58,111 nt of DNA from Ophioceras dolichostomum (taxonomy: Eukaryota > Ascomycota > Sordariomycetes > Magnaporthales > Ophioceraceae). Each line of letters begins with the position of its first letter. Position 1 is the stretch's first letter. This document shows, one piece after another, positions 11,574 to 23,950 of the stretch. The notes beneath the pieces are model-generated. The model did not search any database. It saw nothing but the letters and a program-made list of their open reading frames with translations, and had not been told where the DNA came from. The stretch spans positions 1-58,111 of the forward strand of contig PYST01000253.1 of assembly GCA_003049485.1 (NCBI GenBank). Reading direction: 5' to 3'. The translations under genes were made by a program, and so were the position numbers.

Positions 11574-14500
11574 ATGGCCGACACAAACGGGTCCTTGAAG
11601 TTTAGATCGCCGAGGTCCTCGTCCAAGGCGCTCGATAATAAGATTAGCAAACCGCCACCAGTCAACGGCCATGCCATCAAGCCCTCGAGGAGACCAGCGA
11701 CCGCGAGCTCGCGCGGGGTGTTTGCCAGACTTTTCAGTATCTCTGCCAGGTATGATGTGATATGCCTACACCGAACGAGGCGCACAAGCCGTGGCCAGCT
11801 ATGTCCATCTCCTTTTCCTCTACATAATTTGCTGACAAGTCCTCCCCGTTGTCTCTCCAGGTTATTGACATGGTATGCGATATTCACGATCCTCTTTCGC
11901 TGCCCCCCGACGCTCGACCGCTGCGATGAGACCTCTCCCGCGATCTGCGTCCCCTACTTCCAGGCAAAACACATCGTCGTGCCGCACCTGGCGCCGTACT
12001 ACAACACATACGCGGGGCCATACATCGAGGCCGCTCAGCCCTACTACGACACAGTCGATCGGGCCGTGCTCTCGCCGGCATGGGGCTACGCGAAGAAGTA
12101 CGGCTCGCCTGCCGTAGGCCAGGCCCAAGCCCTAGGACAGGCGCAGTGGGAGAAGAATGTGCAGCCCCAGCTGGCGAAGTACAGCGCTCTCGCGCGCGCG
12201 CGATACGACGACACTCTCGCCCCGCACGTCGAACGCGCCTCGGCAGCCGTGGTGCCGTACTTCGAGATCGCGCGGACGAACGCCCTCCAGACCTACCACG
12301 AGATCATCCGGCCGGGCTATGACTTTGTGCGGCCGTACGCGTGGCAGGGATACACGGCAGCTTCAGACTTCACGACACAGACGGTGGTGCCATCGACGGT
12401 GTGGGTCTGGAACAAGACGTACGTCTTCCTCGATGGCACCGTGTGGCCGCAGCTCCGCGTGCTCTACACCGAAACTGTCGAGCCGCAACTAGTGAGGATC
12501 GGCAAGCGCCTCGGGAGGTACAATGGTACCGGCGCGGGGCAGAAGACTACCGGCAGCGAGTTTGCCTCACAGTAAGTCTCCTCTCTTTTAATACCCCTGC
12601 AACATGGATCTGTCGTCATTAGGCTATGAAGGATCCAGCTGACCATCCCCCAGCACCATCGCCAGCAAGGCCTCCTCGTCCTTCACGAAGCCGACCTCCT
12701 CCGTCGCGGCCAGCTCGACCCCGATCGCTAGCGCTGCAAGCTCCGCCATAAGCTCCGCCGCATCCGCTATCAGCAGCTCCGTCTCGTCCTTCGTCCACCA
12801 GGAGAGCTCCACATCATCGCCACCCAGCCGTGCCACCGCAGCGGCTTCTTCCGGCACTAAGTTTAGCGAACACGCCGAACAAGTCCAGGCACCAGAGCCC
12901 GACAACGACGAGCAAGAACGCCGACGCATCGCGCGCGAGACGGTGGCCGAGGACCTCAAGGCCTGGCAGGAGAAATACCACAAGGCGGCTGACCAGAGCG
13001 CGGCCGAGATCCAGGAGCGCGTGGATGAGATCGCCAAGAAGATGGTGCGGCGGGAGGTGCGCGTGCGCGGCAAGGGCCTGGTTGAGTCGCTGCAGAGGAC
13101 CATCGTGGAAGAGCTCGTGAACCTACGGCGCAGCATCTCGACCATCGTCGGGTCTGTCGTCAAGGAGTCCGCCACGACCGAGCAGGCCGAGGAACAGCTC
13201 CAGGCGGTGATCCGCAAGGCGGGGCTGGAGATCAAGCAGCGCGCCAAGGACGTGCGGTCGTGGCACGAGACGTACGACAACGACATGCGCGCGCAGGTGA
13301 CGGCGGCGGCCGACAGCCACTTCAGCATCCTGGGCTCGATCCGCGACCTGGCGCTGCAGAAGATCGGCATGAAGTGGGCCTGGATGGATGGCGTCACGTA
13401 CAAGGACTGGGCCAAGTACCACTTGCTCAAGTCGCGCTTCGACGAGTGGGAGCAGGACCTCGAGAAGTACGTCGTCTCGCACCCGGGCCTGCTCGACGCG
13501 CAGAACGAGGGGCAGGCCGTCGAGGACCGCGCCATGGAGCTCGCCTCGTCGGCCGCCAAGGAACTGGCGCGTCTGAAGCAGGTGGCTGCCTGGAAACTGG
13601 GCGCCCTGGACGACAGCAGGGACTTCGACTCGGAGAGCACGCGGGCCGCGTTCGAGGCTGCGGGTCAGGCCAAGATCGATGCTGCTGCCGCCGCCGACGT
13701 TGCTGATGCTGCTGCTGCTGCCGCCGCCGCTGCCTCACAAGGCGACCAGAGCGCTGAGACAACCGCTGCCGATAGCGGCGACGAACCGGCAGTTTCCCAC
13801 GCAGAGGAGGCTTCCGCCGTTGCTGACGAGGATGACGAGAGTGCCGCATCTGCCACCAGCTCTGCCACTCCCAGTGAGGATTCAAGCAACGACGAGACTG
13901 AGACAACCACATCTTCAGAGGCCGAGGCGGAGCCCACCCTAGCTTCTTCTCTTGGTGTCGTCCCCGACGTGCCAGAAGTTGTCGCGAACGCCTCCGATCC
14001 CACCAACCCAGACGCTAGTGATGCCGAAGCCGGCCCTATACACCTAACCACCGAACAAGAAGACGAAATCAAACCTGTCGTCGATGATGAGGAGGATCTC
14101 GCCGACGCCGGTTCTCTCTGGGCCGGAACCGAGCTGGACGAGCGCGACGCCGCCAAGGCCACCACCACCTCCAGCGCCGAACCTGCGGACGATGACGAGG
14201 TCGAGGCCACCGTAACCCCGACACCCTCACTCGATACAGAGACCATCGCGTCCGTCAAGCCGGCCTTCCTCGGCGCCGCCGCCCAAGAAGCACCTAAGCG
14301 CGAGCCAGTCCTCGACGACGACCACGACGACGATGATCTCGAAGACAACGCGGACGCCAATACGCTCAAATCAGCTGGCGTCACCCTCGTGCGTATGGAA
14401 GCCAACGAAATGGCAGCGACCATCTCATCCGTGGCCTCGGCCGCCTACAGCGTCGCCATGTCGCGCGCCTCCGAGCAGTACGACAGCGCAGTCTCGCTCA

Positions 14501-15378
14501 TCTCGGCCCAGATGCGTGGCGTGGCCACGCCCCTCCCCGTGCACTCCGCGCTGCTCTCCTCCGTCTCGGCCGTCTACTCCAGCGCCTCGGCCGCAGCGAG
14601 CCGACACCTCGAGGACGCCATCTCCTCGGCCGAGAGTGTCTACGGCGCCGCCACCTCGAAGGTCAAGCGCTCCTCTACACCGATGCCCACCCCCACCCCC
14701 TGGGCCGCGTCCGTCGAGGCCCTCGCAGCCAGCAGGCTGTCCGAGGGCATCGCATGGGCCGAAGCTCAATACTCGTCCGCGAAATCTGCCATCGGCCTCG
14801 CCGCCCCTGAGCCGACGCCGGCCTCGCCCGCGGAGAAACTGCTGCAGAACGCCCAGCACAACTACTACGCCGCACTCGGCGCCGCGCACGCCCGCTACGC
14901 CGAGTTCAAATCCGCCGCGTCGGCCGCCTTCGCCGCGCCCACCCCGACGCCCACCAACCTGGCGGGCTCCGCGTCGAGCGTCGCCTCCGTTGTGGGCGAC
15001 AGCGTGTCCAGCGGCTGGGACGCCGTCGTCTCGCGCGTCAGCGTGCAGGTCTACGGCGCGCCGACCCCGACGCCGTGGTACGACGCCGCGGCGGGCGTCG
15101 CGGCTAGGCAGTACGCCTCCGTCAGCAGTCTGGTCTCGGAGCTGCTGGTGGGCAAGGAGCCGAGCTTCGCGGAGAGCGTGTACGCGAGGCTGGGCGACGT
15201 GTACTCGGTCGCGTCGGCGACGGCGGCCAGCGTCGCGGGCGGGGCGACCGACGCCGTCAAGAGCGTCGCGGGCGAGGCGACGGACGCTGTCAAGTCTGCG
15301 GGGGAGAAGGTCGCTAGCGTGGCTAGTGAGGCGACGGAGAGGGTTAAGAGCGCTGTTGGTGGTAAGGATGAGCTGTGA
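11574..15378 (+). CDS. Uncharacterised ER protein with KDEL terminus, helical and repetitive
   Basis: Three exons (11574..11749, 11861..12571, 12654..15378) give 1203 aa. A basic, Ser/Pro-rich N-terminus (1-59) is followed by a hydrophobic segment at about 60-73 (LLTWYAIFTILF). A Tyr/Pro-rich domain with Y-x-x-A-x-P repeats and sequons NKT and NGT runs to about 290. A Ser/Ala linker leads to a long charged helical region (about 380-630, with WHETYD and YKDWAKYHLLKSRF). An Ala tract and an acidic disordered stretch come next. The C-terminal 330 residues repeat helical blocks separated by PTPTP, then 11-residue ATDAVKSVAGE-like units. The last four residues are KDEL before TGA, an ER-retrieval signal, which fits the hydrophobic segment acting as a signal anchor. 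Enzyme function is not recognisable. I recall relatives in fungi carrying an unsupported 'hoxa13' label, but no homeodomain is visible. Gene model good; function unknown. Confidence 0.82.
11750..11860 (+). other. Intron 1 of the KDEL-protein gene, length divisible by three
   Basis: Donor GTATGA, branch-like GCTGAC, acceptor CTCCAG; 111 nt with no in-frame stop, so retention would add 37 residues. Removal joins AG to G and places the hydrophobic segment directly after residue 59. Intron 2 (12572..12653, 82 nt, GTAAGT / GCTGAC / CCCCAG) is required to reach the long third exon. Confidence 0.75.
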
Positions 15379-18300
15379 GCTGTGACAAGAGAGAGAGAGA
15401 GAGTTTACGCGAAGAGGAACCGGGGGAAGGGGGGGGGGAAAGGTACCATGAAGCATCATCATTTCCCTGGCTGTCTATCCATCATCCGCATGGGAGCGGG
15501 AGAGTCGGTGTTCGAGCACGCGGTACCTACCGACGACATCACGCCCCATCCACCTCCACACGCAATTAAAGCACGTAAGAAGGACTGTTGCCGGGCTGAA
15601 TAAACCTTTGGGAAGGGCGGGAAGGTCGAAAGGGACGGGTTGGGTGGATGAATGATAATGGAGCGAGAACACGGCCTTATTTTTCTTTTGTCTCTGCATT
15701 TTTCTGGGTTGCTTCTTTGAGGTTTGCTTCTTGAACGGCCGGCCCCTCGGTTTTGTATATCAGTATGTCCGTCTCGTCAGTCTTGTCTGTTGCTGCTTAT
15801 ACCCAAAAACACCAAATCCTCAACTCAAATCCACACTCCACGATCCCACGCGCTTCGCCTGCCGCCTCCACGATCTGGGGGGCTGGCTAGAGACGTTCTC
15901 TAGGTGCCTACCTACTCCGAACGTCTCTTCCGCTCCGGCCTGTGCTGCTTTTGTGTCGTCGTTGCTTTTCCCAATTCCCTTCTTTGTGGCTTGCTAATGA
16001 TCATCGTCACCATCACCAACGTGATCGGGGGGTTCTCCATTTCGTCGGAAACCACATTCATCGCATTTCCCTTTTTCATCTGTGCTGTATTTTTCCGGCG
16101 CGCTTCGCACATCTTGTAACAATTTTACCCCCTACGCTTTCTTTTGTCGTCTGCTTTGTCTAGTACTAGGTTGGTAGGCTGGCGTAATTTGCAATGTCAC
16201 AATCTATCCCACATATCAGTCTCGAGGTACTTTCTTAGCCATCTCCTATCTTCTTTGCTATCTCGGTTGCCCACAGGTCTCCGCCACTGTTCCTGATATG
16301 AAAAATGACCTTGTTTTATATCACTCGTCATCTCATATGACGGGCGATCAGCCACCCCGCTCATCAGCCGGGCTTGATATCATCCATCTCCGACGCCGTC
16401 TCCAACAGTCGCACTACCCGTCGGAGGGGCGGAGCAAGCCGCAGCCCCGCCTCGGCCTCTCGGGTGGCAGCACTGTCGCTCCCAACGTACCATTCCCCAT
16501 CGGTGCGACGAGCTCGGGCTCTCCGAACGGCCCGTGCCAGAGCCCGTGTCAAGGCTCGGAGTTCGAGAATATGTTGGGGCGAATGCCGAAGTCGGGATTC
16601 CGGTCGTTTCCTTTGCGCCTGGGCGCTCGTTCGCTGTCCGGAAGATGCCTACCTACCCAGGCATCTACCACTCTCAACACTTCGCTCTTAGCAGACATCA
16701 CTCCGTGTATTAGTCTGGCTCTCCTTCTACTCGCTTTCGTGAAGCGCTGAACGGGAGAAGGGACGCAGACGGCGATGAAACGCCACCTGCCTACCAAAGA
16801 AGTTAACGTAAGGCCGTTAGATTGTGCCCTACCCGATTTCTTCCTCGTTCGTCCGATCCAAAGTCGCCGGTCGAGATAGCTGGGTTTCCCTTTCCACAGC
16901 CTGACTGTGTGGTTCTTCAAACGCTAGCCGTTTGTGGTTCCATTTCCTCCCAGAAGTATGTTCCCGATCTTGACAAGCCCTGTGGTGGAATCGGTCTCGT
17001 TTCTGGACTACTTACTCGAGGTGGGACGAACGTCATGATTGCCGAGGGGCAGACGGCGTGGTGCGGTTGGTTTGGAGCCAACATTCCCACACGGGTCATT
17101 GGAGGGGACCCCCCCTGCTTGTCTTGACGCATGGTGGAGAGAGGGCTGAGCAGGGGAGAGAGACTGCGGGGTTTACGTCCTGTTTCGTTGCGGAAACTTC
17201 CGAGGCCATCTCTCTATCCCTAGATCTGTCTGTATCGAGTGGGAAGTGGCCAAAGTCAGGATCCTCTCTTATTCTTGATCATGTCCAGCCATTGAACAAA
17301 CGAGAACTGAATGTACGTTTTCTGATGATTCCCTGCGAGTGAGATCTAAATTTGCCTTCTTCATTCCCGCCAGAAGACCCCAGCGCCGCGACGGCGTTTC
17401 ATGGCTGATGGTGACCTGACCTTGTTCTCGGGCCGGGGGATTTGGCCATTTCACACTCTCTCACGCCCTATGCCCGAACGTTTGGAACATAATGATGATG
17501 ATTGCCTGCCCTACAGCTGCTTGCATGCAGACCGCGCGCACCATACCACTCTCAGCAAGACTAATGCTAGTATCTTAGAGTCGCCGCTCTGCTTTTCTGT
17601 GCCCTTGCATCGGTACCTTTCACTCTACTCAAGCTTTCGCCGTCTTTCACGGGCATCGGATTGATGCGGTTGATGCATCAGTCCTCACCCGCAGTTGCAT
17701 ACTTCTCTAGGTACCGACCTAGGTAGGTAGGTAGCCAAGATGCTCGCTTTCAGCTTCTTCTGTATCTCAGGCATATACATGAAGATAAGCTAGGGATTAA
17801 GTTCGCATTTTTGCTACGAAGGAAAGAAAAATGTCCGACTTGGAGATGGTTGGCCCAAATAGAAGCCGAACTAGGGAACGCCCGGTTCTTTCATGTCCTA
17901 ATTATTCCCCAAAACAAGCTCTGTCCCTGAAGGAAGGAGGGAGAGGAGGAAGTGAGACAGGTCGAGACGAATCGAGCGAGAACTCTAGGCAAAAGTTCGC
18001 CCACAAAAGCCGAGAATTCCCCATATGCAAGATCTAAACGTTCGAGAGGATCTCGCCTAGGAGTTTGCCGGTTTCTGTCTCCCCCCTCTCACCCAGCTTT
18101 CTGTAGTTCTGGCTCATGGCCGCCCAGTCCCAGTTAAGTACGGGTCAATGTTCCCGATGTAGATAGGCATCCCATGGGAACCGAACGATCAGAGTAGCCC
18201 AGGAGAGGGATGGGGTCTGAAGAAGAACAGAGGAGAAATCCCACGTAAAATTCACCCACTTTCTGTGGCTGTCATCACTTTCGAGATGAAGTCTGTCCTA

Positions 18301-19027
18301 GCATGTGACAATCTGATATGCTGGCGAACTCTCTCACCTCATTGCGCTTGCTGCTCCTGCTGCGACGACTAGCAGATGCCGCTTTGCCCTGCACTCGGGC
18401 AGCTCAACATCATCAGCGGTTGTCCCTACGCCTGGGGACCAAACCCCACTTGCACTGAGGGCAGGCCAACAGAGTAGAGGCTAAGGCTACGGACTGCGAA
18501 ATGGAGATACCTCGAAATACTGTAGCGAAGCCATAACAGGCCAGGGATGCTTTGCAGGAGAAAGGGGTTCGCAACCGAGTGTCGTTCCATCAAGACCACA
18601 CAACCTCATCAACCAGATACCTCAAGTAGGAGAGAAAGCAACTTTGAGTTTGGCAAAGATAAAGCCCAAAAGTCCATTTCCAAATACGAAAAGTGGTATT
18701 CTTCCTAAGAAACTGATACGGTCATATCGCCCAATCCCTGATGTTCCCATCCTACTCTCGGCGCTTTGTCAGTCGCAGAGATTGACTTGCGAAGTAAGCT
18801 AGGCCACTAGGATGGGGGTCAGGCGAGGAGAAATCATTGCATATGAAATAAGCCAGAAAATGAGAGTAATGGGGAGATAGAAAGAAACGATAGTCATCAA
18901 AGGCGTAGTATCACGGCAATCTTTCGCAGGGTTTAATAGGGAGAAAATCATCAAGAACAAAAGGTGTAGCGCCCGGCGTTCTCTTCCATTTTTACCATAA
19001 CGAAAGCACACCACACACCTCGTATCA
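15379..19027. other. Intergenic, no gene recognised
   Basis: Both flanking genes converge on this stretch, so their 3' UTRs lie at its ends. It contains a GA run near 15389-15403, a run of ten G at 15429-15438 and the CCTAGG/GGTAGG cluster at 17707-17734. ORFs are at most about 150 aa and look like noise. Confidence 0.5.
17707..17734. repeat. CTAGGTACC...CCTAGGTAGGTAGGTAG cluster
   Basis: A second cluster of the GGTACC/CCTAGG/GGTAGG words seen at 1096-1126, here with three GGTAG repeats. It lies in an intergenic region between two convergent genes, which argues against an obligatory promoter role. Confidence 0.5.
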
Positions 19028-21341
19028 TCAATTCCCAGCCCAACTCCCCGGCACACTCCTCAACAAAACAGACGCCTTCCTCGCCAAACCCGTCGCGGCG
19101 CCTGTGCTCGCAGTGGCCAGATGCGCCGCCAGGTCCCTCTGCTGCCGCATCGCCACGTCCTCGGAGTCGCTCGAGTCCGCGCTCAGGCTGCCCTCGCTCA
19201 TGTCGCTGCGCAGGCTGCCCCTCTCGCTGTCGGTGCCGCTCGCGAGCGTGCCTGTCTCCGACATGACCTCCGCAGTCGGCGGCCTCTTCAACGCCGCCGG
19301 CTGTGCTGGATCAGGCAAGTTGGCGACGGGCACAGGCGCCGCCGCGGCTGTCTGTTGCGGCGGAGTGGGTGTAATAAGCTGCTGCTGAAGCTGGTGCGGA
19401 TGGTCGCCGCCCGCGTTCATCAAGCGGTCTTCTTCCTCCTGCATCTCCCTCGCGCTGCTCGCCATCAGGTCCAGCATGCGTCCCTTGCCTTCTCTCAACG
19501 TCGCGTCGAACTGGAATCGCACCGGCTTCGCGATGAGCAGGCTCGTGTACGAGTTCCAGTGCACGGGTACCTCCTTTCCGGTGGCCGGGTCGACCTTCTT
19601 GCGGATGTCGAACGCCCACGCCATGCCGCCCATAGCGAGGAAAAGGTCTTGGTCGACGATTGGCACACCTTGGCACGTGCGCCGGCCGAAGCCGAACTGG
19701 GAGTATCCCGCCAGATTCGGGTACACGGTGAGCGGTTCCTTGTAGGTGGGGTAAGATGGGTTGAGCCATCGGTCGGGGTTGAAGGCCTCAGGGTCGGGGT
19801 AGAGTTCTTCGTTGCGGGTGATGCCCCTGTTAGGTTTTGATGATTGCTCAGTCAGCACACAAACATGCTAGTCAAATCTGCGGTGGGATTGGGATGGCGA
19901 GATGGTGAGATGAGGCAAAAAAAAAAAAAACGTACCACTCCAAAGCGTGGATAGTAGCGCCCTTGGGAATGAAGTACCCGTTATACACATCATCCTTCTC
20001 GCTAGCGTGCGGGATACCCGTCGGCACCGGCGGACGCCACCGCATCGTCTCCTTGACGACAGCGCGCAGGAGGGGCAACTTCTCCCTGTCTTCCCACTGC
20101 GGGCAGCGCCCATTCAGCGTGACGTCGATCTCAGCCTGCATCTTCGCAAGCCACTCTGGGTAATGGCACATGGCCAGCAAGAAGCTCTGGATCGGGCTGC
20201 CGATGGTCAGCGCCCCCGCGATGGCCATCTGGCCGACGACGTAAGTAGCTTCGCCGATGTGCTCTCTGTCGCCCTCGTCGTTGCCGCGGGGTGAGCGGTC
20301 TGAGTCCTCGAGAAACGTGCGTGTGAAGGACGGCATGGCGTAGCCCTCGGTCATCTCGGACCGGACCTTCGAGACGTTGCGAGTGAGCATCTTGTACTCG
20401 AGCGAGTGGCGCGCCTTCTCCTTCTTCTGCCAGGGGCTCATCGAGGTCGGGAGCATTCCCAGCCAGGAGATCACGTTGGGCAGAGCGCCGGCGGGTGAGA
20501 TGGTCTCGAGCAGACCGAAGGTGGTTTCACGGAGCAGGTTAGACGAGTGCGGTGAGCCCCAGGAGAGACGGGACACGGTACGTCCGGTGAACTGCTCGAT
20601 CCACTCGATGTAGTTGTCCGGATCGTGGGCCATGAGGTACAAGAACCGATCTCGCTCCCGAGTCGGGTACGAGTGCAGTGAGCCGCTGTTGCTGACAGCC
20701 ATGAGGTGGTGAGCGAGCTTGCGCTGGCGCTTCCATGTTTCTGTTCCACAGCGTTAGCCGTGATAGTCTTGGGGATAATTCACCTCAGGCACCTTGATGC
20801 ATCATCATCATCACTACTACCGCAATGGCCGACGTCTCGGAGAACATACCGTTATGGCCAGCAAGGGCAAGGTAGTTACCGCTTGTCCTGTTGTCCGGGA
20901 GGTTGGGGATCATGGGGCGGTCCGAGAAGATGCTACTCCTGCGCGAGAGGATGTCATGGGCGATCTGCTCCGAGCTGATCCACACGTGGACCGACCCGAA
21001 CATCTCCATCTGGTAGATGGGGCCATAGACCTTGCTCCACTCGTAGAACTTCAACCATGTCATGTCTGGCGGCACATCGTGGACACGCCCAACGACTGGG
21101 AGACCTGTAGGACGAAGAGGTGAGCCAGTGGTCATCAGCTTTGAAGCTTGGGCAGAGGTCGCGGGCGAGGTATATCAAGGGAGCGGGTGGTAGGGCAACA
21201 AATTGGTGATGTCTTACCTTTTGGCCCTGGTAGTGGCCTGGCCCCATCTGGAAGAACCTTCTTCTTGGTCTGGTCGAGGTAGAACCGGACGACGAGGACG
21301 CACAGCGTCGCCATCAGAAACAATATGAACGGGGATGCCAT
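19028..21341 (-). CDS. Cytochrome P450 monooxygenase with C-terminal extension
   Basis: Four exons (21341..21218, 21104..20850, 20740..19936, 19826..19028) give 660 aa; fungal P450s are usually 500-540. An N-terminal ER anchor (about 3-22) is followed by the proline-rich hinge LPGPKGLPVVG. HNETWKRQRK appears only after splicing, supporting the model. Further on are the K-helix ETMR, the PERF-type FNPDRW and the heme loop FGFGRRTCQG with ligand C446. The I-helix reads MAIAGALTIGSP where most P450s have AGxD/E-TT, so the acidic residue is replaced by Leu while a Thr remains. About 130 residues after the fold are Gln/Pro/Ser-rich, with acidic Ser clusters. It probably hydroxylates a small molecule at the ER using cytochrome P450 reductase; the substrate is unknown. 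It overall resembles the fungal O-methylsterigmatocystin-oxidoreductase-like type, but no other biosynthetic gene lies nearby, so it seems an orphan P450. Confidence 0.9.
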
Positions 21342-22070
21342 CGCTGTGTCTTGTCTTCTGCAGCAGAACCTGCAGATCAGTCGGCTTGTTGTACCTTCTC
21401 CTCAGCAGTGCTTGGTTGGCACGATCACGAGGCCTTGTGATATCTCGTGGAGTTGGGTGAAGACTCGTTGGACAGGATGCGTGGTCAAAGAACAGACAGA
21501 AAATTACGACAGGAGTAAGAGGAGAAGCAACGATGGCCAAAGGGGGGCTAGCAGGATATGTATGAAGAGGATGATGAAAGGGTATGTATGACAAAGCGGC
21601 CCAAAAAGGACTGCCCCTTTTCTTCTTGTCTGTGACCACCTCAGTTCTTGATCTGCGTGATAATTAGCCCTCCATATGATGGCAGGGGTGGGGAAAAGCT
21701 CGCGAGCACGAAAAGGTATCCCAGACACGCAGCGAGCGCTTGCTTATCTTTGCTCCTCACTCCGGTCAGAATTTGATGGTCAAGGGGAACCTAATGGAGG
21801 GGGATGAGGTTAATATCGGGAACTGGTCAGAGATGCGCATGGGTTTTGGGTTGGTCCGAGGGGCGACAACGTTACAGGGGAGAGATGTGGGCACAGAGAT
21901 AGATTAGAAGGGGAAGAGGGGGGAGAGGGAAAGCGGTGAGGGGAGAATGGAAGCATAGGAGCAGGAGAGCAGGGGAGAATGGGAGCGTGGAAGCATGGGA
22001 GCAGCGTGATCGAGCGGTCAGTGGTGCATCGGCGAGGGCTTCATGGAGCTTTCTGAGACGAGATTCAGAT

Positions 22071-22100
22071 ATCCCACAGTATCCCACCGCATCCCACCGC
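22071..22100. repeat. 10-bp tandem repeat, three copies
   Basis: ATCCCACAGT followed by two perfect copies of ATCCCACCGC. Intergenic; no function seen. Confidence 0.7.
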
Positions 22101-23925
22101 ATGCCCTTGGCCCTGCTTGCCGCAATATTGGATCAACCGTGGCCATGGCGGGACACATGCGAAGAGACAACTGGGGGCGTCTCCAACAGGGCGTCAGTCT
22201 ATCTTGTGAAGGCAGAGGCGGATAGGGTGCCGTATGGCTGGTGCAACGCGAGTCCGAGCCTGAGGTCACAGATGAGACCGGGAGGGCAAGAGGGGAGAGA
22301 CGGGGGGGCGTGTGTCAAGAAGTCTCCTCCACTATCCATGGTGGGCGAGACGCCCGCTCACATGCGCTCGCACCTTCGCTCATCCATTATTTTACTTGAG
22401 CCCCTGTCTGCCTTTAGATGACGGAGTCGATCTTGTTAGGGCTAAACAGTCGCCGATCTCAAGGCCAGCCAAGCCTTGTGCGGTGAACCCTAGCAAGTAA
22501 ATTTTCCCCCTATGTCGTTCCTGTCTGGGGCTTGCCATCTCGCACAAGCCCGCTCTGCCCCCGTCAGTGGGATGTCAGAGGCACTCGCTGGACGCCATAG
22601 CGGCCTAAGGGGGAAAAGAGTAACCTAAAGAACGTTGACGCTTCCTAACGCTTCTCGTTTTTAGTGTTGGTAGGAAAGGTCCACTAGGCCGCAGCTCCCG
22701 GTCCCGAGGGAGGAAATCGACGCACTCGAGCCAAGAACCATGCATGAGTCCAGTCTCGAATAGCGAGTGCGCAGCAGGGCTCGGGCTGGATGGACTCAGG
22801 CGGGACAAGAGAGGAAGGCGATCACAGCAATAAACGTGGGCAATATATTTCATGTCATGTCGGCCAACAGTTGGCGGTGAATAGGAACAAAAGGACCAGG
22901 AGAGATCGGCAGAGGAACCAGTCAACTGTCAGCCACGCTCCAGTTCGAGGAGGGGTCCCTCGGTCTTGGTGTCATTTGTGCCATCTCCGACCCTTTCGTG
23001 CCCTTTCGTCATTGATGTAATCACCCACTCAGGGAGGCTCTTTCGGGAGAGTTCGTCCGAAGCCCGGGAAATTTTCCGGGTCTGCCGAATATTACTGCGC
23101 TACCCTTGCCACCGAGGGCTCGGGTGATCCAAGGTCCCTCCTGGTGCGAAACCAGGGACGGCCGACATTCCAGAGCCTATCTTCAGAAGAAAATGCGAAT
23201 GATGATTCGAACAGTGTGACAGAGCTTTGCTCGGCTCTGGGAATGGCCTGGGGAGCGCCCGGCCGGTGATTGTGTGGAGTCAGACTTATGGGAAAGGATC
23301 GCCGCCTCCCTCTCTTCAGCTCGGGGCCCACGGCGGCTCGTTGTCCTTCAGTACCACTGCAGACTGCTGGAGCATGGGTGGGACGATGATCACTGGGAAT
23401 TGGAAGCTAAGCTTGCTTGCTTGCTTTGTGCGTGCCTAGCACCAGGGCCGAGCGAAGTATTGGCCCTGTGGTAAGCAGGCGAACCCGAGGGTGGATGAGT
23501 CGGTGATGAAGCTTGGCCTGCCCCTGATGGCTGATGTGTCATTCTTTGGTTGAGCTTGATCAAACTTGCTCATCAGAACGCACGCCCCAGTCTTTGATCC
23601 AGCCCGCTTGGTCGAGCTCGGGGAGGAGGGGGGGCCAAAATCGACGATGGGGAAAATGCAAAAATAACTTGGTTGGGGGAGGACAAAAAAGAAAGGCAAG
23701 CAGAAACAATAAAGCATCGCTGGAAGCACGGGCGGGATGGATGGATGACTGGATGGACAGATAGCGCAAGAGAATTGCACGATAGCTACGCCGCTTTCTG
23801 CCTTTCGCCGAGCTCGTCTGAAGCCGCCACCACATGGCCAAGACCTGACCGAAGGACCTGAATGGTGACGGCTTTGTCGGATAAAGCCGGTTCCGCGGGA
23901 TGTTGGGTCTCGCCGTCTTGGAACT

Positions 23926-23950
23926 GATGCGATGCGATGCGATGCGATGC
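23926..23950. repeat. Five perfect copies of GATGC
   Basis: A pentanucleotide microsatellite (GATGC)5 in a gene-poor stretch, useful as a marker at most. Confidence 0.85.

Noticed and set aside
14333..15462. 350-aa plus and 345-aa minus ORFs overlapping the 3' part of the KDEL-protein gene
   Set aside because: Long alternative frames are expected in this GC-rich repetitive coding sequence; both are Arg/Pro-rich shadows, while the chosen frame gives clean repeats and KDEL.
19028..21341. Secondary-metabolite cluster around the P450
   Set aside because: No polyketide synthase, peptide synthetase, terpene cyclase, transporter or pathway regulator was found within about 7 kb on either side.
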